The notes below the pieces were generated by a model. It was not told where the DNA came from. It made no database searches and saw only the letters and a list, made by a program, of their open reading frames with translations. A stretch of 64,000 bases of DNA from Corynebacterium sp. J010B-136. GTDB lineage: Bacteria > Actinomycetota > Actinomycetes > Mycobacteriales > Mycobacteriaceae. Each line of letters starts with the position of its first letter. The first letter of the stretch is position 1. This document shows, piece after piece, positions 26,593 to 36,696 of this stretch. The position numbers and the translations under genes are program-made. The stretch is taken from contig NZ_PUGE01000010.1 in NCBI RefSeq assembly GCF_002967075.1, positions 1-64,000 of the forward strand, read 5' to 3'.

Positions 26593-26904
26593 ATGGACAC
26601 CATTCACTACGTACGCACCACCTTGTCTGTTCCCGGCGCAGGCATGGCCATCCATATCGCCGAGCTCAAAGAGCTCAATAGCCAAGTGTGCGAGATGTTG
26701 CGCTTGATTGCTTTAGACCCCAATAACTCCATCGTGGGCGCTGCAGCAGGCGATGCGCGTGAAGGCAATATTGATATGCCCACCAAACAGGTTCCACACC
26801 CGGAAACCTATGGCCAATTCCCCGATATTGAAGCGACCTATATCGATTCGCAGGAATTCGAAGGTTTGTGGTCGGAAGCCCAGGCACTTTTCCCACGCCT
26901 TTAA
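26593..26904 (+). CDS. Small conserved-looking protein of unknown function
   Basis: Protein of 103 residues, mixed charge, no signal peptide or membrane segment. It starts 15 bp after the transporter gene, so the two may share a transcript. The composition and codon use look normal for this genome, and the frame is clean. No motif that I recognise; the only Cys is in NSQVCEMLRL. There is no clear RBS before the ATG at 26593, and an internal ATG at 26644 is possible. Confidence 0.62.
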   Translation: MDTIHYVRTTLSVPGAGMAIHIAELKELNSQVCEMLRLIALDPNNSIVGAAAGDAREGNIDMPTKQVPHPETYGQFPDIEATYIDSQEFEGLWSEAQALFPRL

Positions 26905-26952
26905 GCACGTCACGAAATCTCCAACCCGATAACATCACCTCCAAAGCAACAG

Positions 26953-26994
26953 AATGCCTCTGCAAGGTTTCACGTGAAACCTTGCAGAGGCATT
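26953..26994. repeat. parS: 42-bp perfect palindrome containing parS, at the convergent gene junction
   Basis: The two 21-bp arms are exact reverse complements with no spacer. The central 16 bp (26966-26981) are GGTTTCACGTGAAACC, a parS match at 14 of 16 positions. The arms extend it outward as AATGCCTCTGCAA. The palindrome begins two bases after the azlD stop codon (minus strand) and about 50 bp after the plus-strand gene ends. As RNA it would form a long hairpin followed on the minus strand by a T-rich stretch, so it can serve as terminator and as ParB site. Confidence 0.8.
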
Positions 26995-26996
26995 AT

Positions 26997-27329
26997 TTAG
27001 AAGACCAGGTTGACCAACAACATATAGGTAACCGTGCCGCCCAAAATGGATAGGCCTACATCCCGACGCCATTTGTGCAGTAGGTAGGTCGCGGCAACCG
27101 CAATGGCAACGGAAAGGAAACCACCGGAGGCTTCTAGTTGCCCATGCCAGGTATAGACCACCAGCACCGTCATAACGCCGACTGGCATGGTGCGGCCCAG
27201 CACCGCCATGAACTCACTGTTGCGCAGGTAGCGCAGCAGACTAAAGGGAAGTGCACGAAGAGCTACCGTGACGATGAACAGCGGGATGATAACCGCAAGG
27301 ACCATCCCCAGGCTTACGCCAGCAGGCAT
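26997..27329 (-). CDS. azlD: AzlD-family branched-chain amino acid exporter subunit
   Basis: Small membrane protein of 110 residues with four predicted helices, of the AzlD family. Together with AzlC it forms a two-component exporter; the C. glutamicum pair BrnFE exports branched-chain amino acids and methionine. The ATG overlaps the azlC stop by one base. This near-origin pair is not accompanied by an lrp gene, unlike brnFE, so a different amino acid is possible. It is the last gene before the parS palindrome. Confidence 0.85.
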   Translation of the reverse strand: MPAGVSLGMVLAVIIPLFIVTVALRALPFSLLRYLRNSEFMAVLGRTMPVGVMTVLVVYTWHGQLEASGGFLSVAIAVAATYLLHKWRRDVGLSILGGTVTYMLLVNLVF

Positions 27330-28036
27330 TATTTAGTCCCCTTTCGCCATTCCATCTTTTGATCAATCTGTGGCGAGTAAAAGCGCAGAAGCAACACCGC
27401 AAGGTAGGCCGTCAGAGCCACCATCAAGATCTGGTTAGGGAAGATGACCGCGGCGATAACTCCAAAGACTCCTGCGGTAAGTGGGAGAGAGTAGTCCTGG
27501 TTATTTTTAAACGAGTCCATCATCAACACAACAAAGAGAGCGACCAGAGCAAACTCCAGTCCTTCTAAATTGGGTGGAATGATTTGGCCGGCGAGTGCGC
27601 CGATAATGCCGCCACCGACCCACGCGAGTTGGCACAGAATTTGAATACTTAAGATGCGCGGTCCTGTAAGTTGCAGATCTCGCGGCATGGCCGAGACGAT
27701 TGCATAGGACTCATCGGTAAGCGCGTAGGTGGAGTAGACCTTCCCAGGACCCGAATTAATACGATGGCGGGGAAAGGTTAGTCCGTAGAACATGTGCCGG
27801 AAATTCACCATGAAGCCGGTGATGATAGATGCGGCAACGCTGGTGTTGTTTAAGACCATGGGAATGGCCAGAAATTCCATCGAACCGGCGTAGACGACGA
27901 TGGAAAATATGGGCGTCCACCACCACGCGAAGCCTGTTTGGACCATCAAAAGTCCGAACGCTAACCCTAAGGGAATTAGTCCGATGCCTACCGCCCAGGA
28001 ATCCTTGATCCCCTTCTTTATCTCCTCAGCACGCAT
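27329..28036 (-). CDS. azlC: AzlC-family branched-chain amino acid exporter subunit
   Basis: Membrane protein of 235 residues with about six to seven helices, AzlC family (KDSWAVGIGLIPLGLAFGLL, VYAGSMEFLAIPMVL, MVNFRHMFYGLTF). It is the large subunit of an AzlCD-type exporter and is coupled to azlD. No Shine-Dalgarno sequence precedes the ATG, and TACAGT lies about 8 nt upstream; the mRNA may be leaderless, as often in corynebacteria. The substrate is not determined. Confidence 0.88.
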   Translation of the reverse strand: MRAEEIKKGIKDSWAVGIGLIPLGLAFGLLMVQTGFAWWWTPIFSIVVYAGSMEFLAIPMVLNNTSVAASIITGFMVNFRHMFYGLTFPRHRINSGPGKVYSTYALTDESYAIVSAMPRDLQLTGPRILSIQILCQLAWVGGGIIGALAGQIIPPNLEGLEFALVALFVVLMMDSFKNNQDYSLPLTAGVFGVIAAVIFPNQILMVALTAYLAVLLLRFYSPQIDQKMEWRKGTK

Positions 28037-28140
28037 GAGGATACTGTATCAGCGCAAAATTAAACGTGGGCAGTGAGATTCAGCCCGTACCAACTCCGGT
28101 GCGGGGGCTTCTCGACGGATATTTTCTGCAGAGAAAATCT

Positions 28141-28740
28141 CTAGTTGGATTCGAGGTCTTCGGGGAAGGTCGCATACAGCGGCAAGGGCATGTCCTGGCG
28201 GCGCATGACATCGCCCCACAAGTCCGCAGAGCCCGGCGTAATCACGTCTTGAGGCAGGGCAGGGGTGACAAACCAATCACCGCGCTCAATCTCATCATTA
28301 AGCTGTCCGGGACCCCATTCGGCGTAGCCTGCAAAAAGACGTACACCGTCGACGTAGTTTGCCAGTTCTTCTGGATCAGTGCGCATGTCCACGTGTGCAA
28401 GGCGCGGAGCTAGGCGGTTGAGTTGCGGTTGGGCATCGATATTCACGCCCGTCTTGGTCATGGCCAATCCGACCACGGATTGCTGGTTGAGTGGACCACC
28501 GATGTAGAGAGCTTGCGGCTTAGCGATGACCGGTAACCAGTCCGGCAGCACGTTAAATACGGCGACCTCGCTGCGGGATGTCAGGTCCACGCCGAAGCTC
28601 ATGGAATCAGTGTGTTCAATGACGAGCAAAACGGTGCGGTTAAAGTGCGGGGACATCGTGCCCGGCGCAGACACCAGCATTTGGCCAGGGCCTGGCTCGT
28701 TGCGCTCTAAGGCGTTGAATAATCTATCGGCGTACATCAT
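28141..28740 (-). CDS. YqgE/AlgH family protein (DUF179)
   Basis: Protein of 199 residues of the YqgE/AlgH family. Typical segments are LVSAPGTMSPHFNRTVLLVIEH, split here by normal substitutions, and YIGGPLNQQSVVGL. The biochemical role of the family is not settled. The start overlaps the end of the CCA-adding enzyme gene by 4 bp, so the two form an operon. In C. glutamicum the same neighbours (azlCD, this protein, pcnA) occur in this order. Confidence 0.87.
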   Translation of the reverse strand: MMYADRLFNALERNEPGPGQMLVSAPGTMSPHFNRTVLLVIEHTDSMSFGVDLTSRSEVAVFNVLPDWLPVIAKPQALYIGGPLNQQSVVGLAMTKTGVNIDAQPQLNRLAPRLAHVDMRTDPEELANYVDGVRLFAGYAEWGPGQLNDEIERGDWFVTPALPQDVITPGSADLWGDVMRRQDMPLPLYATFPEDLESN

Positions 28741-30149
28741 TTCTTAGACTCCCACCATTTCAGCAACTCCGCAATAGCTTCGTCCCGCGACAGCGGGCCG
28801 ACCTCGAGTCGCAAATCTTTCATGAAGGCCCACGCTTGACCAACTTCGGGGCCAGGCTTGAGATCTAGAATTTCCATGATCTCATTGCCATCCAAATCTG
28901 GACGGACCGCGGCGATGCCTTCTTTTTCTTGAATTTCCGCAATGCGCTCTACTAAATGATCATAGGTGCGTTGCAGGCGTCGCGCCTTACGTTCGTTGCG
29001 GGTCGTGCAGTCGGCGCGCACAAGCTTGTGTAGACGCGGCAGCAATTCACCGGCATCGTTGACGTAGCGGCGCACTGCAGAGTCCGTCCACTGGCCGTCG
29101 CCGAAACCGTGGAAGCGCATGTGCAAGCGCACTAGCTCGGAAATCTCCGAAATGGTTGCCTTTGGGTACTTCAGCTGACGCATACGGCGGCGAGCTAATT
29201 TCGCTCCCACAATCTCATGCTGGTGGAAGCTAACCTTGCCGTCGGTGACATCGCGGGTATCGGGCTTGCCGATGTCATGCAGCAGGGCTGCCCAACGCAG
29301 TACCAGATCGGGGCCGTCTTCTTCTTGTTCCATTGCTTGGCGAAGAACTGTTAGCGAGTGCGCGTAGACATCCTTATGCTGCGCATGCTCATCTGGCTCC
29401 ATGGCCATCGCAGGAATTTCGGGGAAGATGATCTGCGCCAGACCAGTCTCCACGAGCAGGTCGATGCCATCCCATGGCGCCGCGCCGAGGATGAGCTTGT
29501 CCATCTCTACTTGGATGCGCTCAACAGTAATGCGACGGATTTCCTCAGCCATGTCGGTCATGGCTTTACGCACGCGATCGCTGACACCAAATTCCAACTG
29601 AGATACAAAGCGCGCGGCACGCAGCATCCGCAGCGGGTCATCACGGAAAGAAAGCTCCGGGGCAGCCGGAGTGTCCATGATCCCCGCCTGCAAGTCCTTG
29701 AGACCTGCCATCGGGTCAAAGAATTCCCGGGTGTCATCGGCACGCAGCTCGATTGCCATGGCGTTGACTTTAAAGTCACGGCGAATCAAGTCATCGTCAA
29801 GCGTGTTGCCAAACGTGACCTCCGGGTTACGGCTATCCCCGTCATAAAGATCAGCGCGGAAGGTAGTGATTTCAATCTGCTGGCCCTTGTACACCGCAGA
29901 GACCGTGCCAAACTCAATGCCAGTATCCCACGTTGTCTCCGCCCAGCCGTCCAAGATCTCATGAACAACCTCAGGCCGGGCATCAGTGGTGAAGTCTAGG
30001 TCATTACCCAAACGGCCCAACAAAGCATCACGAACGGAGCCACCTACTAAATAGAGGGAGTGTCCGCGGCGCGAAAATTCGGATATCAAGCCGGATAAAA
30101 GATCACTTAAGCCTGCAATGGTCGAGTCTGCACGGGCGAGAAGTCCCAT
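28737..30149 (-). CDS. pcnA: CCA-adding tRNA nucleotidyltransferase
   Basis: Nucleotidyltransferase of 470 residues that adds CCA to tRNA 3' ends. The head domain motif is YLVGGSVRDALLGRLGNDLDF (read as two pieces around GNDLDFTTDA) with the catalytic Asp pair, followed by RRDFKVNAMA and an HD domain with LLHDIGKPDT. The ATG at 30149 gives the family N-terminus and has AGGA 10 nt upstream. The frame is open to 30377, but the extra 76 residues are Arg-rich, overlap the divergent NUDIX gene and are not expected. It is divergent from the NUDIX gene, as pcnA and mutT4 are in Mycobacterium tuberculosis. Confidence 0.9.
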   Translation of the reverse strand: MGLLARADSTIAGLSDLLSGLISEFSRRGHSLYLVGGSVRDALLGRLGNDLDFTTDARPEVVHEILDGWAETTWDTGIEFGTVSAVYKGQQIEITTFRADLYDGDSRNPEVTFGNTLDDDLIRRDFKVNAMAIELRADDTREFFDPMAGLKDLQAGIMDTPAAPELSFRDDPLRMLRAARFVSQLEFGVSDRVRKAMTDMAEEIRRITVERIQVEMDKLILGAAPWDGIDLLVETGLAQIIFPEIPAMAMEPDEHAQHKDVYAHSLTVLRQAMEQEEDGPDLVLRWAALLHDIGKPDTRDVTDGKVSFHQHEIVGAKLARRRMRQLKYPKATISEISELVRLHMRFHGFGDGQWTDSAVRRYVNDAGELLPRLHKLVRADCTTRNERKARRLQRTYDHLVERIAEIQEKEGIAAVRPDLDGNEIMEILDLKPGPEVGQAWAFMKDLRLEVGPLSRDEAIAELLKWWESKK

Positions 30150-30201
30150 TAGCTGAGTGTCCTGTAAATCCACGCCTTGGAGTCTACTACGATAAGCAGG
30201 G

Positions 30202-30786
30202 ATGACTAACCACGCTAACCGGAAGCGGCGCAAACGCCGCCCAGCGCAACGGCCGCAACGCCAGGCGCGCTCGACAAATAAAATGGTAACCCGCGATGAA
30301 ACCTCAGCGGGTGGCTTAGTGGTGTCCGGATTAGCTGAGGCAGTCGGTGAAGACGGGGAAGTAGATCTCACCCGCATTTACGTCGCGCTAATTGGCAGGC
30401 TTGATCGCCGCGGCCGCCTGTTGTGGTCCATGCCGAAGGGCCATGTCGAAGATGGAGAGCCCAAAGACCTCACCGCGCAGCGCGAGGTGTGGGAAGAAAC
30501 TGGCATCCATGGAGAGGTTATCTCTGAGTTGGGTGTCATTGATTATTGGTTCGTCTCCGATGGCGTGCGCATTCACAAAACGGTGCACCACTTCCTCTTG
30601 CGCTTTGTCGATGGCATCTTAAATGACGAAGATCCTGAGGTCACCGAGGTGGCCTGGGTTCCAGTGGCCACGTTGATTGAGCATTTGGCCTATGCCGATG
30701 AACGCAAGCTCGCGCGCTTGGCGCATGATCAGCTCCCGGATCTCGCACGAAAGGAAGCCGCAGCAGGAAGGGCAACCCCGCGGTGA
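30202..30786 (+). CDS. NUDIX hydrolase (MutT4-like)
   Basis: Protein of 194 residues. The Nudix box starts at [14 protein letters not shown] and ends REVWEETGI with all box residues present, so it should hydrolyse a nucleoside diphosphate derivative. The first 28 residues are very basic ([20 protein letters not shown]), followed by the usual [11 protein letters not shown] strand; a second Met at residue 28 is an alternative start. The gene matches M. tuberculosis mutT4 (Rv3908) by position. It overlaps the next gene by 4 bp. Confidence 0.86.
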   Translation: MTNHANRKRRKRRPAQRPQRQARSTNKMVTRDETSAGGLVVSGLAEAVGEDGEVDLTRIYVALIGRLDRRGRLLWSMPKGHVEDGEPKDLTAQREVWEETGIHGEVISELGVIDYWFVSDGVRIHKTVHHFLLRFVDGILNDEDPEVTEVAWVPVATLIEHLAYADERKLARLAHDQLPDLARKEAAAGRATPR

Positions 30787-33077
30787 TGACGGTGAGGTCA
30801 AGGCACTTTTTGTGGGATCTTCCCATAAAGCGCGCAGCGGGCATTTCCGCTGCCGCGGCTTTAACCATGCCTTTGGCACTTGGTGGTGTGCCGCTAGTTG
30901 AGCAGACGCCAACGGCGTCCGCTCAGGAATATGTCCAAGAAGATAGTGACGTAGCCGTTCAACACCCAGGCTGGGAGAGCCTGTCAACCCGCCGCGATGA
31001 TCGCGTGGGCTTTGAGCTCACCACCAATCCGGGCAGCGTGGAGTTAGATGAGCGCTTCAATGTTGGGATGGAAATTTCCAATGACACCATGGGCACGCTG
31101 GAAAACCTTCAGGTTACGGCTCGTCGCGGCCCGCAGGTCACAGACGCCGAGTCAGCACAGCAACAGCTAGCACACGGGGATTTTCCCTATTATGGCTCCA
31201 CGGTATTCCCAGCGGCAATGGCACCGGGGGATAGCGCCACCGAAGATATTGATATCGCTGTCGGCTTAGAAGATGAAGCCACCTTGGCGATTACTAACCC
31301 AGGTGTTTATCCCGTCATGTTGTCGCTAACAGGCACCCTCGATGGGGAGCCAGTTGCGCTTGCCGATGACCGCTTCTTGCTCACTGTCACCGACGCCGAT
31401 GGCCAGATTCCCGGTGCGGATGATTCATTTGCACCCTCGACTCTGATCTATCCCATTACTGCACAGACCAATATCGCGCCAGGAGAAACCGGCGATAGCC
31501 CGCTGGTGCTTAACGATGAATCCTTGGCCGAGCAATTAGCCAACGGTGGTCGTTTGGATCGCCTCGTTGATATCTACGAGGACCATAAGTTAGGCGATGG
31601 CGCCTGCGTCGCTATCGATCCGGCCCTTTTAGACACGGTGGATCGCATGAGTGAGGGCTATAACGTGGCCGATAAGCATCCGCCAATTGTTAAAGAGCGC
31701 AAACGCCTGCGCGATTCCTGGTTTGATAATGATGACTATGACGAAGGCGTTCCCGGCACCGGTGCTGCCGATGCCAAGCGCTGGGTCGAGCGTGTTTCAC
31801 AGTTGAATTGTCTCATCGCGATGCCGTGGGCAAATACTGATCCCAATGCGGTCGCGCGCGTTAATAACAACTGGCTCAATGTTGAAGCCACCGAACGCGG
31901 TAAAGAAACCATTCGCGCAATTACGGGCAAAGAAGTTGCCTCTGATCTGATCGTCCCGGCGTCAGGTTATTCAGAAACCAAGACCGAAGTGCCTTTCTTA
32001 GTTGCGGATAACACCGGCTGGGAAGGTCAGGCAGCAACTTTCGACGCCAACCAAGCAGCGCTGCTGGCGCAAGCGGGCACGAGGCCCCAAACCACCGCGT
32101 ATACCGATCCGTGGCTGCGTTATGACTTCACCACGGATTCTGTGCATGCTCGCGATCTCTCAGCGGCATCGGCAGTCTTCTTGCAGGATGCCCGAGAAGG
32201 CGGAGAAGCAAACGGTGTTGATAACGGAAACACCGATGCTTCGCCGAATATTGTGAAGTTGCCGAATTACTTGGAGCCATCGACAGCCGAGGCGGTACTC
32301 GATGCCGTCGATAAGCTGCCCGAGCTACGCCCGCTTACTGAAGTAGAAATGCGCACTACCGATCAAGAGCCGGGTCTACCTATGGATAGCACTGGGGTAC
32401 AAGCGGTGTCTGACCCGGCGGCTTTTACTGATCCGGAAATCCAGCGCATCGCTCAGCAAGCTCGTTATACCGATGAGCTGACCATGATGATGGAAAATAG
32501 CGAATCCATCGCGATGACGCGTTATGGCTTTACCTTGCCGCTGCGCCGTGATTTGCTCGCAGCCCTGTCGATGACCAAGCGCGATTCCTTGCACAGTCAT
32601 GATGACGCGGTGAGCACTGCGAACCGCCGTTTGCAGGAAGATAACGTGGTGCTGCGCACATTGCGCGATGCGGTGAATTTGATCCCACCGGGCAATGTGT
32701 ACACGCGTACCTCGGATTCCTCGCCGCTGCTGGTCGTAGCGGAAAATGCGTTGCCGTTGCCGGTGCGCGCGAAGTTGGAATATGACAGCAATGACGCCGT
32801 TAGTTTGAACACGTCCGAAGACATCGTCATTCCGGCAAAAGGTTCGATTACGGTGTCATTAACCGCTTCCATGCCTGAGCGGCAGGAGCGAACAAATATT
32901 TCTATGTGGCTCGCCACTGAAGACGGTGCGACAATCTCCGAGCCTGCCAACATCGCTGTGCAGACTCGAGGCGGTATCGTAAACATCTATGGCGCCGCCA
33001 TAGCGTGTGCCTTGATCTTTGTCCTTGCCGTGGTGGTGAGGATTAGTCGGAAGAAGAAACGTGGACGACAAACCTAA
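30783..33077 (+). CDS. DUF6049-like secreted, membrane-anchored protein (Rv3909-type)
   Basis: Protein of 764 residues with an N-terminal signal peptide (predicted cleavage after ASA near residue 47) and one C-terminal helix (about 733-757) followed by RKKKRGRQT, so most of it lies outside the membrane. The position between mutT4 and murJ matches Rv3909 of M. tuberculosis, a conserved actinobacterial protein of unknown role. No enzymatic motif is visible. The start is GTG at 30783 or ATG at 30786, overlapping the NUDIX stop. It overlaps murJ by 17 bp, so coupling with peptidoglycan precursor export is plausible. Confidence 0.82.
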   Translation: MMTVRSRHFLWDLPIKRAAGISAAAALTMPLALGGVPLVEQTPTASAQEYVQEDSDVAVQHPGWESLSTRRDDRVGFELTTNPGSVELDERFNVGMEISNDTMGTLENLQVTARRGPQVTDAESAQQQLAHGDFPYYGSTVFPAAMAPGDSATEDIDIAVGLEDEATLAITNPGVYPVMLSLTGTLDGEPVALADDRFLLTVTDADGQIPGADDSFAPSTLIYPITAQTNIAPGETGDSPLVLNDESLAEQLANGGRLDRLVDIYEDHKLGDGACVAIDPALLDTVDRMSEGYNVADKHPPIVKERKRLRDSWFDNDDYDEGVPGTGAADAKRWVERVSQLNCLIAMPWANTDPNAVARVNNNWLNVEATERGKETIRAITGKEVASDLIVPASGYSETKTEVPFLVADNTGWEGQAATFDANQAALLAQAGTRPQTTAYTDPWLRYDFTTDSVHARDLSAASAVFLQDAREGGEANGVDNGNTDASPNIVKLPNYLEPSTAEAVLDAVDKLPELRPLTEVEMRTTDQEPGLPMDSTGVQAVSDPAAFTDPEIQRIAQQARYTDELTMMMENSESIAMTRYGFTLPLRRDLLAALSMTKRDSLHSHDDAVSTANRRLQEDNVVLRTLRDAVNLIPPGNVYTRTSDSSPLLVVAENALPLPVRAKLEYDSNDAVSLNTSEDIVIPAKGSITVSLTASMPERQERTNISMWLATEDGATISEPANIAVQTRGGIVNIYGAAIACALIFVLAVVVRISRKKKRGRQT

Positions 33078-36000
33078 ATCTCTGAGTTCGACGGAGAAGC
33101 AGGACCAACCTGTTTCTCCGTCAAATGCTACTGCCCCTTCTGTCACGGAGGAAGACGCTGCCGCAACCGCTGTTGCCGCGGCCAATATTCCTGCGCTGAA
33201 CAACGACGGAGGTTCTGAAGAAACCTCGCCGGAAGGGGGCTCTGAAGAAGCTGAAGGTTCCTCGGTCGGCTTGCGCCAACGCATCGTTGCGCCTTCGCCA
33301 CCAGCTCCCGTACCGGAGCTGAAAAAGCCGGAGCCAGTACCGCCAGCGGTAGAGGATAAGTCAACGCTGAAATCAGCGCAGGCGACCCAAACCAGTGACG
33401 GCGACGTCGTGCGCGCGACCGGCTCCATGGCGGTAGCGACGCTACTGTCACGCATCACGGGCTTTATCCGCAACGTGCTCATTGGTTCTTCTTTGGGTGC
33501 GGCGATTGCATCGGCGTTTACGACAGCAAACCAGCTGCCCAACCTGATTACGGAAATCGTCCTCGGCGCCGTGTTGACCTCGCTTGTGGTCCCGGTGCTG
33601 GTGCGTGCGGAAAAGGAAGACGCCGACCACGGCGAAGCCTTCGTGCGAAGACTGTTTACCCTGGCAGTCACGCTGCTGGGGGCTATTACCTTGCTGTCCA
33701 TTGTCTTCGCGCCTCAACTGGTGAAGATGATGCTGCCGGAAACCGGCCAGGTCAACACCACGCAAGCAACAAGTTTTGCCTATCTGCTGCTCCCGCAGAT
33801 CTTCTTCTATGGCCTGTTTGCGCTGTTCCAAGCAGTGCTCAACACCAAGCACATCTTTGGCCCCGCGGCCTGGGCGCCAGTGGCTAATAACGTCATTTCT
33901 ATCTCAGTCTTGCTGGCTTATCAGTTTGTTCCCGGCCAGCTCAATGCCGCTGAAGCATCTCCAGTAACAGATCCACACGTGCTGCTACTGGCTGCTGGTA
34001 CCACCTTGGGTGTGATTATCCAGTGCGCGATTTTGATGCCTTATATCAAAAAGGCCGGCATCAATATCAAGCCTTTGTGGGGCCTGGATGCACGCTTAAA
34101 GCAGTTCGGAAACATGGCGATTGCCATTGTTGCCTACGTGGCAATTTCCCAATTCGGCTACATCGTCACCTCCCGTATCGGCGCGCTTGCCGATGAAGCA
34201 GCACCGTTTACTTACCAGCAAGCATGGCTGCTTTTGCAGGTTCCCTACGGCATCATTGGCGTCACTTTGCTCACGGCGATTATGCCAAGGCTCTCGCGCA
34301 ACGCTGCCGAAGGTGACGTCAAGGCCGTCGTTCGCGACCTGACTTTGGGCACCAAACTGACCTTTATTGCGCTGATTCCAATCGTCATTTTCATGACTGC
34401 TTTTGGCGTTCCGATTGCGCGCGGGCTCTTCCAGTACAATAATTTCTCCGCCGATGACGCCGAGCTTTTGGGACTTACGCTGTCGTTCTCGGCGTTTACG
34501 CTGATTCCTTATGCCTTGGTGCTTTTGCACCTGCGCGTGTTCTACGCGCGTGAAGAAGCTTGGATTCCGACCTATATTATTGCCGGCACCATCTTCACCA
34601 AGGTTGTGTTGACCATGCTCTCACCACTGGTGGCAGGTTCTCCTGAGCGCGTGGTTATTTTGCTCGCGGCCTCCAACGGCTTCGGTTTCATTGCCGGTGC
34701 CGTCATCGGTGCTTTCTTGCTGCGTCGCAAGCTGGGCAACCTCGGTGGCAAGGAAGTTATGTCCACTACCTACTGGGCTGTGGGCGCTTCCCTGGTCGGC
34801 TTGGTGCCTTCTGCGCTGCTGATGTGGCTGATGAACTGGCTGCTGCCAGATTCTGTTCCGAGCGTGGTCTTCTTACTGCTGCTCGCGATTGTTGGCGTCA
34901 TCTTCGTGATCACCACCGGTGTGGTCTTGGGTCGCTCGAGCTTGCCGGAGGTTGTCAACCTGGGCCGCGCGCTGCAGAGGATCCCTGGTCTCAGCCGTTT
35001 CATCCGCGTGCGCACCGAAGATGGCATCAACGTGGAAGCACCAGAGATGGCCGAAATCCAGCCTATCTACGGCCTGGATGCATTCAACTCTTCGCCAGTT
35101 CCACCACCAATGTCCGCAGGTATTGTGCGCGGCCCACGCTTGGTCCCTGGTGCACCAGTTTCCGATGGCCGCTTCCGCCTGCTGCGTGACTGCGGTTCCG
35201 TCCCAGGTGCACGCTTCTGGCAAGCCCGGGAGCAAGATACGGGTCGCACCGTGGCTCTCACATTCGTTGACACCACCTCCCAGGCACCGCTGGCGCCAGC
35301 TCCTCCAGCAGAGGCAGCACGTCGTTCAGCGCTGGTATCGCGCAATACCCGCAAGCTTGCTGAGCTCAACCTCGACACCATGCCAACCGGTGTGGAAATC
35401 TTGGGCTACCGCTCAGGTTGCTTGGTTGTAGCGGACTGGGTCGAGGGCTCTGATCTGGCAACCGTTGCCGAGTCCGGCAGCTTGGATCCGCACGCTGTAG
35501 CTCGCGCACTGGCGCCACTGGTGGAGGATTCCGCCACCGCTCACGAAGAAGGGCTTGCGGTAGGTATTGATAACCGTTCCCGCATCCGCATTTCCACCGA
35601 TGGGGTAGCGGTGCTGGCTTTCCCGGCAGTGCTTAATGAGGCGACTGAAGAGACCGACCGCAAGTCTTTGTCTTCTGCACTTCGCTTGCTTGTCGATGCT
35701 TCCACTCCAACCCCACAGGTTCTGGTGGACTTAGGCGATAAGGACGCGGATCATTCCCTCGAAGAAATCGCCGCTGGTTTGCGGGATTACGCACCAGTAG
35801 AGACTGATGAGCAAGAAGAGCAAGAGCCGGTTGAGGCGCTTCCTATGCCAGAAGAGCCGCTGGCGCGACAGGATATCCCGGAGGAAACCGCAGGCTTTGG
35901 CGCCCGCAGCTATACGCGCGTAGGTGCGATTGTCGTTGGTACCGCAGTGATCTTCTTCGTGGTCTTGATGGCTGCGTTGACCACCTGGATCACTTCTTTG

Positions 36001-36546
36001 ATCGGCAAGGATTCAGAGGCCAACCCAGTGGCAAGTGCACCGCTGGAAAGCCAAGAATCTGCAGAGCCAACGCTGGCAACTTCACCGCCGGTGATGCTAC
36101 CGATGGCCTCCGCCATTGAGGTCCCTACTGGCCGCATCGTAGGTGAGGCTGTCGATGATGACCGCGACACCGCTTGGACCGGCGATGAAACCGGCTTGGG
36201 AATCGTGGTTACTTCAGAAAACTCCGCACAACTGCGTGATGTCTTGATCTCCCATCAGGGGTCGTCTGGGGCAGAAGTTGTCATCTATGGCGCCAACGCT
36301 GCTGACTTCACCGCGTCGCAGTTCAACGCTGATGAGCTCACGCAGCTGGGCGAAGGCACGCTCTCGCGTGGTCGTACTGCCATCGACTTGGAAGAGGATC
36401 CAACCTCTTATGACTCGGTGATTGTGTGGGTAACCAAACTTCCTTCCGATGATGAAATCAACGTAACGGAAGTACAGCTGACCGGAGTTATCACCGGTGC
36501 TGGTTCTACCGACAACCCGGAAGAAGCAGTAGGCGAAGAAAGCTAA
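33061..36546 (+). CDS. murJ: Lipid II flippase MurJ fused to pseudokinase and extracellular domain
   Basis: Protein of 1161 residues. An acidic, Pro-rich tail (1-115) precedes a MurJ/MviN membrane domain (about 116-640, starting VRATGSMAVATLLSRITGF) with roughly 14 helices. A protein-kinase-like domain follows (about 690-915); its VAIK lysine is replaced (VALTFVD), so it is a pseudokinase. One further helix (about 953-980) leads to an outside domain (about 1010-1150) resembling a discoidin-type fold. This is the architecture of M. tuberculosis Rv3910, whose pseudokinase binds FhaA after phosphorylation. The start is GTG with GGAAG 7 nt upstream, overlapping the previous gene. It flips lipid II for cell-wall synthesis. 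Confidence 0.93.
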   Translation: MDDKPKSLSSTEKQDQPVSPSNATAPSVTEEDAAATAVAAANIPALNNDGGSEETSPEGGSEEAEGSSVGLRQRIVAPSPPAPVPELKKPEPVPPAVEDKSTLKSAQATQTSDGDVVRATGSMAVATLLSRITGFIRNVLIGSSLGAAIASAFTTANQLPNLITEIVLGAVLTSLVVPVLVRAEKEDADHGEAFVRRLFTLAVTLLGAITLLSIVFAPQLVKMMLPETGQVNTTQATSFAYLLLPQIFFYGLFALFQAVLNTKHIFGPAAWAPVANNVISISVLLAYQFVPGQLNAAEASPVTDPHVLLLAAGTTLGVIIQCAILMPYIKKAGINIKPLWGLDARLKQFGNMAIAIVAYVAISQFGYIVTSRIGALADEAAPFTYQQAWLLLQVPYGIIGVTLLTAIMPRLSRNAAEGDVKAVVRDLTLGTKLTFIALIPIVIFMTAFGVPIARGLFQYNNFSADDAELLGLTLSFSAFTLIPYALVLLHLRVFYAREEAWIPTYIIAGTIFTKVVLTMLSPLVAGSPERVVILLAASNGFGFIAGAVIGAFLLRRKLGNLGGKEVMSTTYWAVGASLVGLVPSALLMWLMNWLLPDSVPSVVFLLLLAIVGVIFVITTGVVLGRSSLPEVVNLGRALQRIPGLSRFIRVRTEDGINVEAPEMAEIQPIYGLDAFNSSPVPPPMSAGIVRGPRLVPGAPVSDGRFRLLRDCGSVPGARFWQAREQDTGRTVALTFVDTTSQAPLAPAPPAEAARRSALVSRNTRKLAELNLDTMPTGVEILGYRSGCLVVADWVEGSDLATVAESGSLDPHAVARALAPLVEDSATAHEEGLAVGIDNRSRIRISTDGVAVLAFPAVLNEATEETDRKSLSSALRLLVDASTPTPQVLVDLGDKDADHSLEEIAAGLRDYAPVETDEQEEQEPVEALPMPEEPLARQDIPEETAGFGARSYTRVGAIVVGTAVIFFVVLMAALTTWITSLIGKDSEANPVASAPLESQESAEPTLATSPPVMLPMASAIEVPTGRIVGEAVDDDRDTAWTGDETGLGIVVTSENSAQLRDVLISHQGSSGAEVVIYGANAADFTASQFNADELTQLGEGTLSRGRTAIDLEEDPTSYDSVIVWVTKLPSDDEINVTEVQLTGVITGAGSTDNPEEAVGEES

Positions 36547-36565
36547 TCACAGCTTTTGCACCTTT

Positions 36566-36612
36566 AGCCGGCTTGAAGCTTAAGAGAAAACTCTTGCTTC
36601 ATGCCGGCTTTA
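36566..36612 (+). terminator. Terminator of the murJ operon
   Basis: AGCCGGC-TTGAAGC-TTAAGAG (36566-36586) pairs with CTCTT-GCTTC-AT-GCCGGCT (36591-36609), then a short T stretch. Confidence 0.75.
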
Positions 36613-36696
36613 GTATTTGCTACTAGGATTGGTGGCGCGGCCTCCCAAACCGTGGGGGAGGCTGGTGGATTCTGATTGGTTGTTATTGCAATTTCC

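Noticed and set aside
30150..30377. N-terminal extension of the CCA-adding enzyme
   Set aside because: The extension is Arg-rich, overlaps the divergent NUDIX gene and is not expected in the family; an ATG with RBS lies at 30149.
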